From NCBI GenBank assembly GCA_028280485.1, contig JANQLS010000057.1:56327-120326 (forward strand): a stretch of 64,000 nucleotides of DNA, written 5' to 3'. The number at the start of each line of letters is the position of its first letter. Position 1 is the stretch's first letter. A program made the position numbers and the translations under genes. Of this stretch, positions 1 to 8,694 are shown in pieces. The notes under the pieces are model-generated. The model was not told the origin of the DNA. It saw only the letters and a program-made list of their open reading frames with translations, and searched no databases. Source of the DNA: Planctomycetota bacterium (lineage in GTDB: Bacteria; Planctomycetota; UBA8108; JACQVS01).

Positions 1-526
1 CAGGTCCATGCTCCCGAGTAGGATTTTGGTTGTAGGCTTTTGTACCCCCGGGGGGAATACTTAAAAAATTCCAATCCGAACCACGAATCTCTCGACCGAT
101 TTGAACCATTTGACCCACATGATAACTGGTATGAGCAAGTGACCGGCAAAGTGCATGGTGAACACTTAACTCCTGTCCCCGTATTTTAATTCCATCTTGA
201 AGATTGGCATCAACCACACTTGATAGACAATCGAAAAGCGTACTCCAACCGTCTTCCCATTTATCTAGGAGTTCAGATTTTCCTGCTTTTCTAAATTCAA
301 ATTCACCCTCACGATCACGCCAAGATTTTTCACCATCCGAAATTAAAAAATCAGTGAAGCGGGATTTCAAATTTCCACTTATATGCCACACGATCGTTGC
401 TATAGAGTTTTGGGTATCTTTGGCTCTCCAGCTGAACTCTTCTCCATTTAATTGCTGAAGAACACCAAGACCAAGCTCATAGTATCTACGAAATTCTGAT
501 TCAAAACTTGAGATAATAACTTTCAT
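1..526 (-). CDS. DUF1572/DinB-like protein, partial (runs off left edge)
   Basis: I translated this frame directly; about 175 residues are visible and the 3' end lies beyond base 1. It starts with ATG at 526-524, which overlaps the TGA of the upstream membrane-protein gene (ATGA, 4 nt), so the two are translationally coupled. The protein is helical, with His48 (TIVWHIS), His132 and His136 (HTSYHVGQM). That spacing matches the metal-binding His triad of the DinB fold. The segment YYELGLGVLQQLN near the N-terminus and the DWNFLSIPPG stretch resemble DUF1572 proteins. DinB-fold proteins are often metal-dependent thiol transferases, but the substrate here is unknown. No signal peptide, so cytoplasmic. 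Family assignment is from recalled motifs, not a search. Confidence 0.8.
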   Translation of the reverse strand, partial: MKVIISSFESEFRRYYELGLGVLQQLNGEEFSWRAKDTQNSIATIVWHISGNLKSRFTDFLISDGEKSWRDREGEFEFRKAGKSELLDKWEDGWSTLFDCLSSVVDANLQDGIKIRGQELSVHHALCRSLAHTSYHVGQMVQIGREIRGSDWNFLSIPPGGTKAYNQNPTREHGP

Positions 527-1473
527 TCAGGGGCTCCATTAGAAACATAACGATGATTCAGTCGTGATATCTTCTCTTCAATTTTTTCGGCAAATCCAGG
601 ATTCACAAATAAAATTAGAAAAGTACACATCTGAAAATTAAAGAAACCCACCTTGTACATGGTAAGCCCGATCATCAGTTGAAATCCTAAAGCCCATAGA
701 ATTCCAAATCGACGCAACTTAGGAACTGTAAATAAAATGGGAGCTAATAACTCAAAAGCTAAAGCACTGTGCTGCAGGGCGGCCCAACACCAAAGGGGCA
801 ATGTCCTGATCATCCAAGCACAAAACTCCGTTCGATAGATCCCACTCGATTGAGTCAACAAGACGTCCGAAACCCCCTGAAACCAACCCGAAAAATGCCA
901 TGCTCCATCGCGGTAAATACCGCCAATTAAAACCCAATCTCCAAAAATGGCCTTGGAAGTTCCGGCTGTAAAAAGAATGAGAATCATCCCCGCTTGGATC
1001 GTTCGAACAACCCAGCGTGATTGAAGAATAAGGGATGCTCCATCCGATTCACGGAAAGAAACCTCTCTGGGCGCTAACAATAAAATAGCATAAATAGCCA
1101 CAAAAAGATTATTCAGCGTGAAGGCTGCATCGGTATCGGCGAAGGTCATGTAAAAAACGCCACCGAATACCAACAGAAGAACCCATTTCTTTTGATAACC
1201 CAAAATGAGACTACAAATGAGTCCCAAGAAAGGAATGACAAAAAGCAAACCGTACCCCGAAGGGATTAAGGGTAAAGGCGGTGAAGTCCATTCAAATTCT
1301 GATTCAGGACTCACGTGAAAACCATCGGGAGTGAGCCACTCTCCAACCGTCATCGAACGGTCGATCACATAGATAAGTAATGAAAATGAAAAACATCGTA
1401 TAAAAAGTTTGAGCCTCGCCGTGCTCTCAGCCCCAAACCAAAAGAGATTGATTTTTTGAAGAAAGGAAACCAA
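523..1473 (-). CDS. HTTM-like multi-pass membrane protein
   Basis: About 316 residues with several hydrophobic segments (after the N-terminal FLQKINLFWFG stretch, then around LLFVIPFLGLICSLILGY, LFVAIYAILLLAP, AGMILILFTAGTSKAIFG and HSALAFELLAPILFTV). The pattern recalls HTTM proteins, distant relatives of vitamin-K gamma-carboxylase; catalytic activity is not shown. The frame stays open to a TTG at 1515, but the better start is the TTG at 1473: it follows the upstream stop by one base and has a strong ribosome-binding site (GGGGAGGAAG) just before it. There is no ATG near the N-terminus. It sits in a four-gene operon between a small membrane-anchored protein (a common companion of HTTM proteins, from memory) and a DUF1572 gene. 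Confidence 0.75.
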   Translation of the reverse strand: MVSFLQKINLFWFGAESTARLKLFIRCFSFSLLIYVIDRSMTVGEWLTPDGFHVSPESEFEWTSPPLPLIPSGYGLLFVIPFLGLICSLILGYQKKWVLLLVFGGVFYMTFADTDAAFTLNNLFVAIYAILLLAPREVSFRESDGASLILQSRWVVRTIQAGMILILFTAGTSKAIFGDWVLIGGIYRDGAWHFSGWFQGVSDVLLTQSSGIYRTEFCAWMIRTLPLWCWAALQHSALAFELLAPILFTVPKLRRFGILWALGFQLMIGLTMYKVGFFNFQMCTFLILFVNPGFAEKIEEKISRLNHRYVSNGAPE

Positions 1474-1474
1474 C

Positions 1475-2101
1475 TTACTTCCTCCCCTTGAACACCACTG
1501 GAAAGCCCACCGCAAAACGGTTTCGATTTAACTGAGAAAAATCGGTTTTCTTCCACGAGCCTTGGGGATTCTTGAGTTCCTCCTCAGAAACATCATAAAA
1601 CGTACCAATAAATCGAACGGCTGTTATCGTCGGTTCATCCGGATGAAGATCAGCCATTCGTTTTTTGATCCATTGAGCCATTTCAACTTTCTGGTGGTTG
1701 ATTTTATTAATCGTTTCCTTGTAAGCCTCTTTATGGGGAGCGGCCTCAGCTTCGCCGAGAAGCAAAAACCACGATTCGAGACGATGGTCGATGCGGCTTC
1801 GATGTCCGAAGGTATCCATGGGGAAAAAACCATCGTAGGGCAAAGGAAACCACTCTCCATTCACTTCTTTTTGGATTTCAACGTGGTACACGTTCCAATT
1901 TGGAATTCGCTTGGGAAATAAATTAGCGAGGTGATGGAGGCGGTTTAAATGGGTCTGACGGAACAAGGATTGATGGGTTAATCCCGTGTAAGTACTCGGA
2001 AAAAGCCAAAGGATAACGACCAATAAAAATGCAGCGTAAGATCCAAAGGATGTCACCTTTTTTAATCGCTGAAACGGGTCTTCATTCGCTGGGACAGCCA
2101 T
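1475..2101 (-). CDS. Membrane-anchored protein, companion of the HTTM-like protein
   Basis: 208 residues. One strong membrane segment at about residues 19-37 (AAFLLVVILWLFPST) follows a short basic cytoplasmic N-terminus, so the rest is probably periplasmic. It carries the conserved-looking stretch WFPLPYDGFFPMDTFGHRSR. I do not recognise a named family, but such small proteins typically precede HTTM genes. It starts 3 bases after the stop of the oxidoreductase gene, and its stop lies one base before the TTG of the membrane protein, so it belongs to the same operon. Confidence 0.75.
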   Translation of the reverse strand: MAVPANEDPFQRLKKVTSFGSYAAFLLVVILWLFPSTYTGLTHQSLFRQTHLNRLHHLANLFPKRIPNWNVYHVEIQKEVNGEWFPLPYDGFFPMDTFGHRSRIDHRLESWFLLLGEAEAAPHKEAYKETINKINHQKVEMAQWIKKRMADLHPDEPTITAVRFIGTFYDVSEEELKNPQGSWKKTDFSQLNRNRFAVGFPVVFKGRK

Positions 2102-2104
2102 AGT

Positions 2105-3112
2105 TTATTCAATTTGATTCTCGATATCCTCGAAAGCGAGAACTCTCTTTTCTCGAGCTGCGATCCCTAAACCCCCCGCTAAAATATGATTGGTACGCAC
2201 TTGCTCATGGGTTACGGGCATCGGTTTATTATTTTTTAAACACTCGATGAAACATTCGATCTCTCGAACGTACGCTTCTTTATAACGAGTCGGAAACGAG
2301 TAATCAATTTGAGGACGATTGAATCCACTCTCATTTGCGTGAACCAGAGAGAGTTTGTGCCGATTTTCGGCCTGGAGCATTCCCCCCGTACCAAAAGCTT
2401 CAATCCTTTGATCGTAACCGTAGGAACAATGACGACTGTTGTCGATGGTCGCGATCACTCCACTGGCAAAACTAAAAGTGACCACCGCATTATCCACATC
2501 CCCGATGGCGCCGATTTCCTCATCCATCGCACTACTGAAGGCCGCGATGTGAGTGGGTTTCTCCTGGACGATATGACAAACCATATCGATATCGTGAATC
2601 ATGCAATCGTGGTAGATCCCCCCGGAATCTTTGAGGTATTCCAGTGCGGGAACCGGATTGTCTCGGGAGGCGGAACGAAGGTATTGAAGTTTCCCGATGT
2701 CTCCGCCGTGCACACCCTGAACTAAGGCATCGAAGGAAGCATCGAAGCGGCGTTGAAAACCCACAAACAAGGGAAGATGGGTTTCCTGAGCTTTTTTGTA
2801 ACTCTCATCAATTTCAACGAGAGTATTACCCAGGGGTTTCTCGGTGAACACCGGTTTTCCGGCTTCGAAGGCCTGAATAACGTATTCGAAGTGACTCTCG
2901 GTGGGAGAAGCAATGATCACTCCCTCGACATCATCCCTCTCCATCGCCTCTTTAGCGGTTGGCGCCCATTCCGCTCCCCAAGTTTCAGCAACGGCTTTGG
3001 CTCGATCGGTATCAACATCGAAAACAACCTGAGTCTTGCTACCTTCAAGGAGCTTCAAGCTATTTAAATGAAAATGCCCCGCTCGACCGAGGCCTAAGAC
3101 TGCAAAGTTCAT
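2105..3112 (-). CDS. Gfo/Idh/MocA family oxidoreductase
   Basis: 335 residues, full length for the family. The N-terminal Rossmann fold starts with VLGLGRAGHFH (residues 5-15). The conserved EKP motif is at 91-93, and the C-terminal domain carries GGIYHDCMIHDID (164-176), the usual catalytic region of inositol-dehydrogenase-like members. It should be a cytoplasmic NAD(P)-dependent dehydrogenase or aldose oxidoreductase acting on a sugar or inositol; the substrate cannot be read from sequence. First gene of a minus-strand operon. The 178-nt gap to the divergent gene at 3291 must hold its promoter. Confidence 0.9.
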   Translation of the reverse strand: MNFAVLGLGRAGHFHLNSLKLLEGSKTQVVFDVDTDRAKAVAETWGAEWAPTAKEAMERDDVEGVIIASPTESHFEYVIQAFEAGKPVFTEKPLGNTLVEIDESYKKAQETHLPLFVGFQRRFDASFDALVQGVHGGDIGKLQYLRSASRDNPVPALEYLKDSGGIYHDCMIHDIDMVCHIVQEKPTHIAAFSSAMDEEIGAIGDVDNAVVTFSFASGVIATIDNSRHCSYGYDQRIEAFGTGGMLQAENRHKLSLVHANESGFNRPQIDYSFPTRYKEAYVREIECFIECLKNNKPMPVTHEQVRTNHILAGGLGIAAREKRVLAFEDIENQIE

Positions 3113-3335
3113 TTTTAAATTTGGGTCTTTAAAGATTCTGATTCAGCCTTTAAGGGGCTTTAATAAATTTCATAAGCTCATAGTATTTCATTTGCAATGA
3201 ATGACAAGTCTATTCAATGAGAAGAATTCGACTTAAAATGTTCGATCACAAACGGGGAAACCCTCGAGTCAAAAGTCAGAAATCGTTAGGATGTACGGCT
3301 TGAATAAAAAGTCCTTCTCACTTGAAACAAAAGAC

Positions 3336-4697
3336 ATGCGTTCCACCTTAACCCTCAGTTTATTTTTTATCTTTCTTCCTCCTATCAGCGCTGATGATTG
3401 GCCTCAGTGGTTAGGCCCCAAGCGTGATTCCGTCTGGCGTGAATCAGGGATTATAAAAACATTCCCCAAAGACGGCCCCAAGCTCCGCTGGGAAGTTGCT
3501 ATTCAGGGTGGCTACACGGGACCTGCGGTGGCTGATGGAAAAGTCTACGTCATGGATTGGATTCCAAAGCCTAGCCAGGAAGAGCCTAAAAACCTCAACG
3601 AGGGTGAAATCCCCAAGAACCATAACTTCGTTAGAGAACTCCAATCGGGCACTGAGCGAGTGATCTGCTTAAATGAAAAAGATGGTTCTGAGCTTTGGAC
3701 TCATGAGTACGCGGCGAATTACACCACCGTCACCATGTACGCCATCGGTCCACGCTGTACTCCGGCCGTGGATGGTGATCGAGTCTACACCTTGGGATCG
3801 GAAGGGGATCTCAAATGTCTGCGAACAAGTGATGGTAAAGAAATATGGGCTAAGAATTTCGTCACAGACTATCAAGCAAAAGTCGCCTTTTGGGGCTTCT
3901 CTTCCCATCCTCTTATCGAAAAAGACAAACTGATCACGATCGTGGGAGGAAAGGAAAGCCTCGTTATCGCCTTCGATAAAAAGACGGGTAAAGAAATATG
4001 GAAAGCCAACAGTTCTATCCGACCTCCCGGGGAGCCTGGGTACTGCGCTCCTGTGATTTATGAAATTGCGGGTGAACGTCAACTCTTGATATGGCACGCC
4101 AAGGGCTTGTTAGCGCTCAACCCAAAAACAGGAAAGCAACTGTGGGAAGTGGGCTTCCTCCCAACCTTCAACATGACGATCGGTATGCCTCGCTGGGAAA
4201 AGAACAAGATTTTTATGATGGCTTTTAGTCGAAAGTCCTGGGCTGTCGAAGTGCATCCCGAAGGGCGTTCAGCAAAAATTGCTTGGCGCGGAAATACCAA
4301 AATCGGCATCGGAGGAGTCATGAACTCCCCCATCATTCAAGACGGATATATCTATGGCTGTGGAGTGAGCGGTCGATACACCTGTGCGAAGTTAGAAAAC
4401 GGCGAACGCATGTGGACGACCTACGCTCCGACCTCCAACAGCCGTCACATTCACTGGGGAAACGCCTTTACCGTGAAGCACGAAGATCGCTTCTTCATCG
4501 CCAATGATTTAGGTGAATTGGTCCTAGCGAAACTTTCCCCCGAAAAATACGAAGAAATTTCGCGAGTAAAGCTCATCGAGCCTACTCACGCCATCGGATC
4601 TCGAAAAGTTGTTTGGTCTCATCCCGCTTTTGCCCAGAAGAGTGTTTATTTAAGAAACGACAAAGTTTTAAAATGTTACTCGCTTGCCGAACAGTAA
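3336..4697 (+). CDS. Secreted PQQ-like beta-propeller (BamB-like) protein
   Basis: The frame opens at ATG 3291, but the ATG at 3336 gives a clean signal peptide (MRSTLTLSLFFIFLPPISA, cleavage before DDWPQWLG), so I prefer it; the longer form adds 15 residues. The mature protein begins with DWPQWLGPKRDSVW, a typical opening of planctomycete PQQ-repeat proteins. It then repeats short blades of the form 'G.V...D..TG...W' (for example AFDKKTGKEIWKANSS and ALNPKTGKQLWEVG). About 450 residues would make one propeller. Function unknown: the family includes scaffold proteins as well as quinoprotein dehydrogenases, and no cytochrome motif is present. Stands alone, followed by intergenic repeats. Confidence 0.88.
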   Translation: MRSTLTLSLFFIFLPPISADDWPQWLGPKRDSVWRESGIIKTFPKDGPKLRWEVAIQGGYTGPAVADGKVYVMDWIPKPSQEEPKNLNEGEIPKNHNFVRELQSGTERVICLNEKDGSELWTHEYAANYTTVTMYAIGPRCTPAVDGDRVYTLGSEGDLKCLRTSDGKEIWAKNFVTDYQAKVAFWGFSSHPLIEKDKLITIVGGKESLVIAFDKKTGKEIWKANSSIRPPGEPGYCAPVIYEIAGERQLLIWHAKGLLALNPKTGKQLWEVGFLPTFNMTIGMPRWEKNKIFMMAFSRKSWAVEVHPEGRSAKIAWRGNTKIGIGGVMNSPIIQDGYIYGCGVSGRYTCAKLENGERMWTTYAPTSNSRHIHWGNAFTVKHEDRFFIANDLGELVLAKLSPEKYEEISRVKLIEPTHAIGSRKVVWSHPAFAQKSVYLRNDKVLKCYSLAEQ

Positions 4698-4746
4698 CAA
4701 TGGTCGCCACCATTGGTTGGGTGAGGATAACCTTAAAGTTGCCCGA

Positions 4747-4771
4747 CCAAAAGACTGGCGTCTTTTGCTAC
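4747..4771 (-). repeat. 25-nt dispersed intergenic repeat, copy 1
   Basis: Read on the minus strand it begins GTAGCAAAAGACGCCAGTCT and ends TTTGG. Near-identical copies occur at 6139-6163, 11121-11145 and 14858-14882, with a diverged one at 6090-6113. All are intergenic. This copy abuts the 79-nt palindrome at 4773. Function unknown. Confidence 0.85.
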
Positions 4772-4772
4772 T

Positions 4773-4851
4773 CCCCTCGCTAGCGCTTCGGGCTAGTTAA
4801 TATAACGACCCTTAAAGATAATCTTAACTAGCCCGAAGCGCTAGCGAGGGG
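4773..4851. repeat. 79-nt palindromic element, copy 1
   Basis: Two perfect 28-nt inverted arms (left 4773-4800, right 4824-4851) flank a 23-nt loop. The left arm starts CCCCTCGCTAGCGCTTCGGG. An element with identical arms and the same loop length lies at 18344-18422, with a loop of different sequence. It resembles REP/MITE-like palindromes; a terminator role after the PQQ-repeat gene is possible, but no T-tract follows. Confidence 0.9.
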
Positions 4852-4908
4852 AAATTCTCAAATCATTTAAAGATATTAAATTCACCGCGCAAAGAAAAAG
4901 GAACATTC

Positions 4909-6069
4909 ATGAAGAGTTTACAGTTAGGCATCGCCATACTCCTGTTTGTATTAACGAGTTTGAACGTTAGTTACGCCAAAGACAAAGTCATCGAAGGTCC
5001 CGCTCAACCTTTCTTCAATAAGGAAAGCCTCAAAATCGGACAAGTCTTTAAAAGCGAACGCTTCCCCAATATCGTTGTGACGATGAAAGGTACCCTCCTA
5101 GCTTCTTGGGGACAGAGATCCGTTCGAGTGAAACGAAGCGAAGATGGCGGGAAAACTTGGGGAAAAGCCATCATGATCTCGAATCCCGGCTTTCAATCTG
5201 GTGGCTTAACCGTCGATGAAAACTCAGGTGATATCATCGCCTTTGTCGAAGACCGTCATCCCCCCGCGAACATCACCGTCTTCAGAAGTAAAGACGATGG
5301 GAAGACTTGGAAGAAGCAAGAAGCCAAATTCAATAAAGACAGCAAAGGGAACATGCCTCACCTTCATATGAACGAACACGGCATCACCCTTCGTCATGGA
5401 AAGTTTAAAGGGAGGTTGATTCGACCTTCTCGCTACTACGGAAAAGTAAACGCCCGAAGTGAATGGCCTAATCACTATACCAATGCCATTTACAGTGACG
5501 ATGGAGGGAAGACATGGCAGACGAGCGATCCCTTCCCCGAAATGGGTTTAGGTGAAGCCTGTATCGTCGAACTCTCCGATGGACGCCTCTATTACAATTC
5601 TCGAGTTCACTGGGAAAAACGCCCGAAGAACCTTCGACGACGCGAAGCCTGGAGCACCGACGGAGGCAAAACTTGGACCAACTACCGTATTATCGATGCC
5701 CTTCCTGATGGCCCGCAAAACACCAACTATGGTTGCATGGGTGGTTTGGCCAGGCTTCCGATCAAAGGAAAAGACATTTTAGTTTACACTAATTGTGATA
5801 GCCCCAGCGGGAGAAGATTAGGAACTGCTTGGGCGAGTTTTGACGGAGGAAAAACTTGGCCGATCAAACGCTTGATCACCAAAGGTGGCTTCGCTTACTC
5901 CTCGACGATCGCTGGTCGCCCCGGTACGGCGACGGAAGGTTTTGTATATTGCCACTATGAAGGCGGCGGATCTCAGGTGGCCAAGTTTAATATCAGTTGG
6001 GTACTCGGGGGAAAAGAAACGGGTGATGGTAAGGTTCCTGAGTGGGCGAAAAAGTTAGTTAAAAAGTAA
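4909..6069 (+). CDS. Secreted sialidase-like (BNR/Asp-box) exo-glycosidase family protein
   Basis: 386 residues with a signal peptide (MKSLQLGIAILLFVLTSLNVSYA). Five Asp-box motifs of the form S-x-D-x-G-x-T-W are visible: SEDGGKTW, SKDDGKTW, SDDGGKTW, STDGGKTW and SFDGGKTW. This identifies a six-bladed sialidase/neuraminidase fold. The R-x-P element near the N-terminus appears as ERFPNIV. The family contains true exo-sialidases and many uncharacterised planctomycete members, so sialic acid cleavage is not proven. Exported, probably periplasmic. Flanked on both sides by intergenic repeat hairpins. Confidence 0.88.
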   Translation: MKSLQLGIAILLFVLTSLNVSYAKDKVIEGPAQPFFNKESLKIGQVFKSERFPNIVVTMKGTLLASWGQRSVRVKRSEDGGKTWGKAIMISNPGFQSGGLTVDENSGDIIAFVEDRHPPANITVFRSKDDGKTWKKQEAKFNKDSKGNMPHLHMNEHGITLRHGKFKGRLIRPSRYYGKVNARSEWPNHYTNAIYSDDGGKTWQTSDPFPEMGLGEACIVELSDGRLYYNSRVHWEKRPKNLRRREAWSTDGGKTWTNYRIIDALPDGPQNTNYGCMGGLARLPIKGKDILVYTNCDSPSGRRLGTAWASFDGGKTWPIKRLITKGGFAYSSTIAGRPGTATEGFVYCHYEGGGSQVAKFNISWVLGGKETGDGKVPEWAKKLVKK

Positions 6070-6089
6070 AATTAAACGTTCACTCATCA

Positions 6090-6163
6090 GTAGCAAAAAA
6101 CGCCAGTTTTTTGTTCGATGGACTTTTTAGTTTGTCCACCAATAGACTGGCGTCTTTTGCTAC
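6090..6163. repeat. Imperfect inverted repeat made of two 25-nt repeat copies
   Basis: A diverged plus-oriented copy (6090-6113) and an exact-type minus-oriented copy (6139-6163) of the dispersed 25-nt repeat face each other. Between them the sequence folds further (ATGGAC against GTCCAC). The whole can form a long hairpin about 20 nt after the sialidase-like gene. It could act as a transcript 3'-end structure. Confidence 0.8.
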
Positions 6164-6276
6164 AAAGAGAATTTGACGTCACTATTTTAATCCAGCGCAT
6201 AACAAATTTGTAACCGATCAGTTCTCTCGCTTTAAATAAATCCGTATTGATCTTTTTTAGGCTATGATAGATCAAT

Positions 6277-8394
6277 ATGAAACAGTTCGAATCCATCTTC
6301 ATTTCTTACCGGTTCTACAGAGCCTGCCTCGTCCTTGCTTTAGTTTTGCTTTGGGGTAATCTCTCTTTGAGTACTGAGCTTCTCATCAATGGTTCATTAG
6401 AGAATTACCACGGCCTCGGCCGCCCCTTCGCTTGGAACTTTCAAAAAAGCAAAGCAGCTACGATCAGTAAAAAGGCCTCCGACGCTCGCTCGGGCAACCA
6501 TGCCCTCGAATTTAATTTAACCCTAGGCTCAAACCCAGAATGGAACAGCCAAAGATATTCTGTTCAACCCGGAGATCAACTCCGAGCCACTTTTTACTAT
6601 CGCTGTGATGAAGCTTTTTCAAATGGAGACATCAAAGCTCTCATCCGTTGGTGGGGCCAAAAACCGAAGCACGACTGGGCGGGTCAGGTCTTACTTATAG
6701 AAGACTTAGGCTTTGTTGAGACTGAAAACTGGGTCAAAGTATCAAAAGTCATCAACGTGCCAACGGAAGTAGGAGAAGCGGAGTTTCATCTTTGGTCGCA
6801 CAGCGAGACTCAAGGCCCTAAAGGACGGTTACTACTCGATGATTTCTCACTGAAAATACTTAAGGAGGAAGGCTCCAATAGAACTCTTAGCCCATCCAAT
6901 GGAAAGAACAATGTACCTTTTACAACTCAACTGACTTGGGAAGCTCAGCCGGAAGATCAATCCTACGATCTTTATTTGGGCACTGATTATGCGGCCGTTG
7001 AATCGGCTGAAGCCGGATCTTCAAGTTACCGTTTAACGATTCCCGCCGGTCACTCTCGGCCTGCATATAACACAACCCTTAAACCCTACACGCAATATTT
7101 TTGGCGAGTGGATGTCCAACAGAATGGATTCCCCAATAAAGGCCCGATCCAAAGTTTCGTAACCCACTTTCATTTCTTAGAGAATATTACGACCGCTACG
7201 AAGAAACGGATGCGCACTCGGGATAGTGAAGGTAGAGGTCTCGATACTTTAGATGTGATCCCCGATCCCGCCGGCAAGGGTTACTTGGGATTTTATCACA
7301 GCCGAGTGAATCGAGAATTCGAGCTTCGATTCGCGACTTCTCAAGATTTAATGACTTGGAAATACGAAAGAACTCTCCTTCCCAACGCTGACATGCCCGC
7401 GATAAAGTATTTGACCGCAAGGAAAGGATTCCTCTTGCTTCACGAGCAATGGGGAAAGCCCGGCAGTCGCAGCCCATCGAATTTAAGCCTTCAGTACTAC
7501 CCTTCGAGAACGGCTTTGTTCAGGGGAAAACCATCGAAAAACTTCCTCTTCCCGCTCACCCAGGCCCGTAGGTACGGTTCCAACCTTGAAGGGACTCCGA
7601 GTTTTTTAAAGGTATCGACGAGTGGAAATCGAATCGAAGTTGGATTTCATTTTTATAATGCGCGAGGAGGTAGAGTCGATCGAAACGCTCGAGGAGTTCT
7701 CACCGATTTTTTCTCCGATACTCCCACCTGGAACAGTAGGCCTTGGCACGAACTCAATCGCGATTTTTACGAAAATGGCATCTATGCCAATATTGGAGAT
7801 CGCTCGACTGGGCGGATCTTCGGCCAAAGATACATGTTGATTGAGGGACAATTCAAATACGGTGATTTTGGCAGTTGGAGATCTTGGTACTGGGATCCGC
7901 TGAAATCGAAAATATTCCCTCTCTATCTAAAAACCGAGAAAGGCTCAACGGCCTTCGGTAATATGACCTGGAAATTCTTAACTTCCCCCATGGGAAAACC
8001 TGCCGTTTTTAGCTCAGCCTTCATTTTCAGTGAAGGTGCCGGCTCCGGTGAAGCGGGACAGGCCGTGTGGTACTACGAAATCGAACCTCAAGCGAGTCAC
8101 CCCTTACCAAAGGAAGGATCGCAAGCAGCTCCTCTCAATCTAACTCTTTATTGGCTTCAAGCCTTTGGAACCAGCACTCAAGATGTTTACTTCGGAACCG
8201 ATGCTCAAAAAGTAAAATCAGCTCAGCGCTTCTCATCCGAATTTTTAAGCACGACCTCAAAGCCCATTTGGAAGTTAAAAAACCTAAAAGCGAATACTCA
8301 ACATTATTGGCGAGTCGATTCAACAATTGAGGGGCGAGTTTATAAGGGGAAGGTTTGGAGTTTTAGAACAGCTCAGTCCAATCTAAAAAAATAG
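6277..8394 (+). CDS. Large secreted protein with Fn3-like domains, carbohydrate-active-like
   Basis: 705 residues with an N-terminal signal (hydrophobic core ACLVLALVLLWGNLSL, residues 15-30). Residues about 34-195 start with ELLINGSLEN and look like a carbohydrate-binding jelly-roll domain. Two related Fn3-like domains follow the pattern 'YD.YLGTD...V..A ... YFWRVD': residues about 200-300 (DLYLGTDYAAVESAEAG, QYFWRVDV) and 600-700 (DVYFGTDAQKVKSAQ, HYWRVDS). The central 300 residues (WKYERTLLP, YYPSRTALF) may be a beta-propeller like GH43/GH32, but I see no catalytic triad I can defend. Probably an exported polysaccharide-binding or -degrading protein, consistent with the neighbouring sialidase-like gene. 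Confidence 0.8.
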   Translation: MKQFESIFISYRFYRACLVLALVLLWGNLSLSTELLINGSLENYHGLGRPFAWNFQKSKAATISKKASDARSGNHALEFNLTLGSNPEWNSQRYSVQPGDQLRATFYYRCDEAFSNGDIKALIRWWGQKPKHDWAGQVLLIEDLGFVETENWVKVSKVINVPTEVGEAEFHLWSHSETQGPKGRLLLDDFSLKILKEEGSNRTLSPSNGKNNVPFTTQLTWEAQPEDQSYDLYLGTDYAAVESAEAGSSSYRLTIPAGHSRPAYNTTLKPYTQYFWRVDVQQNGFPNKGPIQSFVTHFHFLENITTATKKRMRTRDSEGRGLDTLDVIPDPAGKGYLGFYHSRVNREFELRFATSQDLMTWKYERTLLPNADMPAIKYLTARKGFLLLHEQWGKPGSRSPSNLSLQYYPSRTALFRGKPSKNFLFPLTQARRYGSNLEGTPSFLKVSTSGNRIEVGFHFYNARGGRVDRNARGVLTDFFSDTPTWNSRPWHELNRDFYENGIYANIGDRSTGRIFGQRYMLIEGQFKYGDFGSWRSWYWDPLKSKIFPLYLKTEKGSTAFGNMTWKFLTSPMGKPAVFSSAFIFSEGAGSGEAGQAVWYYEIEPQASHPLPKEGSQAAPLNLTLYWLQAFGTSTQDVYFGTDAQKVKSAQRFSSEFLSTTSKPIWKLKNLKANTQHYWRVDSTIEGRVYKGKVWSFRTAQSNLKK

Positions 8395-8456
8395 ACCACG
8401 AGAGTCTTTGTACAGGCCATCGCCTGCAAGTAGATAAGCACAATCTTAAAGACTGA

Positions 8457-8665
8457 CATTTTCTTGCCCCCATTTTCTTGCTAATTTTTTTCAAGAAACA
8501 GCTTCAGCCCCATGTGAGTTGAGAATTCACATTGAAACATTTGGAGGGTTTAATGGATTCAATGCCCAAGTAAAAATTTACATAAATCAAAACCGATAGA
8601 ATTCATCTCTATTATCTTTCAAATTAATTACGATTGATAATTAGGCAAGAAAATGGCGGCAAGAA
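8457..8665. repeat. Inverted and direct repeats in the 300-nt gene-free gap
   Basis: The gap 8395-8694 holds no gene I can support. It contains CATTTTCTTGC twice in direct order (8457-8467, 8471-8481) and, about 160 nt later, an inverted relative (AGGCAAGAAAATGGCGGCAA, about 8643-8662). The two sides could pair into a long stem. I believe similar CATTTTCTTGCCGCC-type motifs occur in other planctomycete intergenic regions, but that is memory, not a search. Confidence 0.6.
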
Positions 8666-8694
8666 GATAAGAAATTCAATACGCAGGAATTTTC

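Noticed and set aside
2309..2725. 138-codon plus-strand frame inside the Gfo/Idh/MocA gene
   Set aside because: Antisense shadow of a clear oxidoreductase; no motif and no ribosome-binding site.
3669..4097. 142-codon minus-strand frame inside the PQQ-repeat gene
   Set aside because: Shadow frame; coding periodicity and motifs belong to the plus-strand gene.
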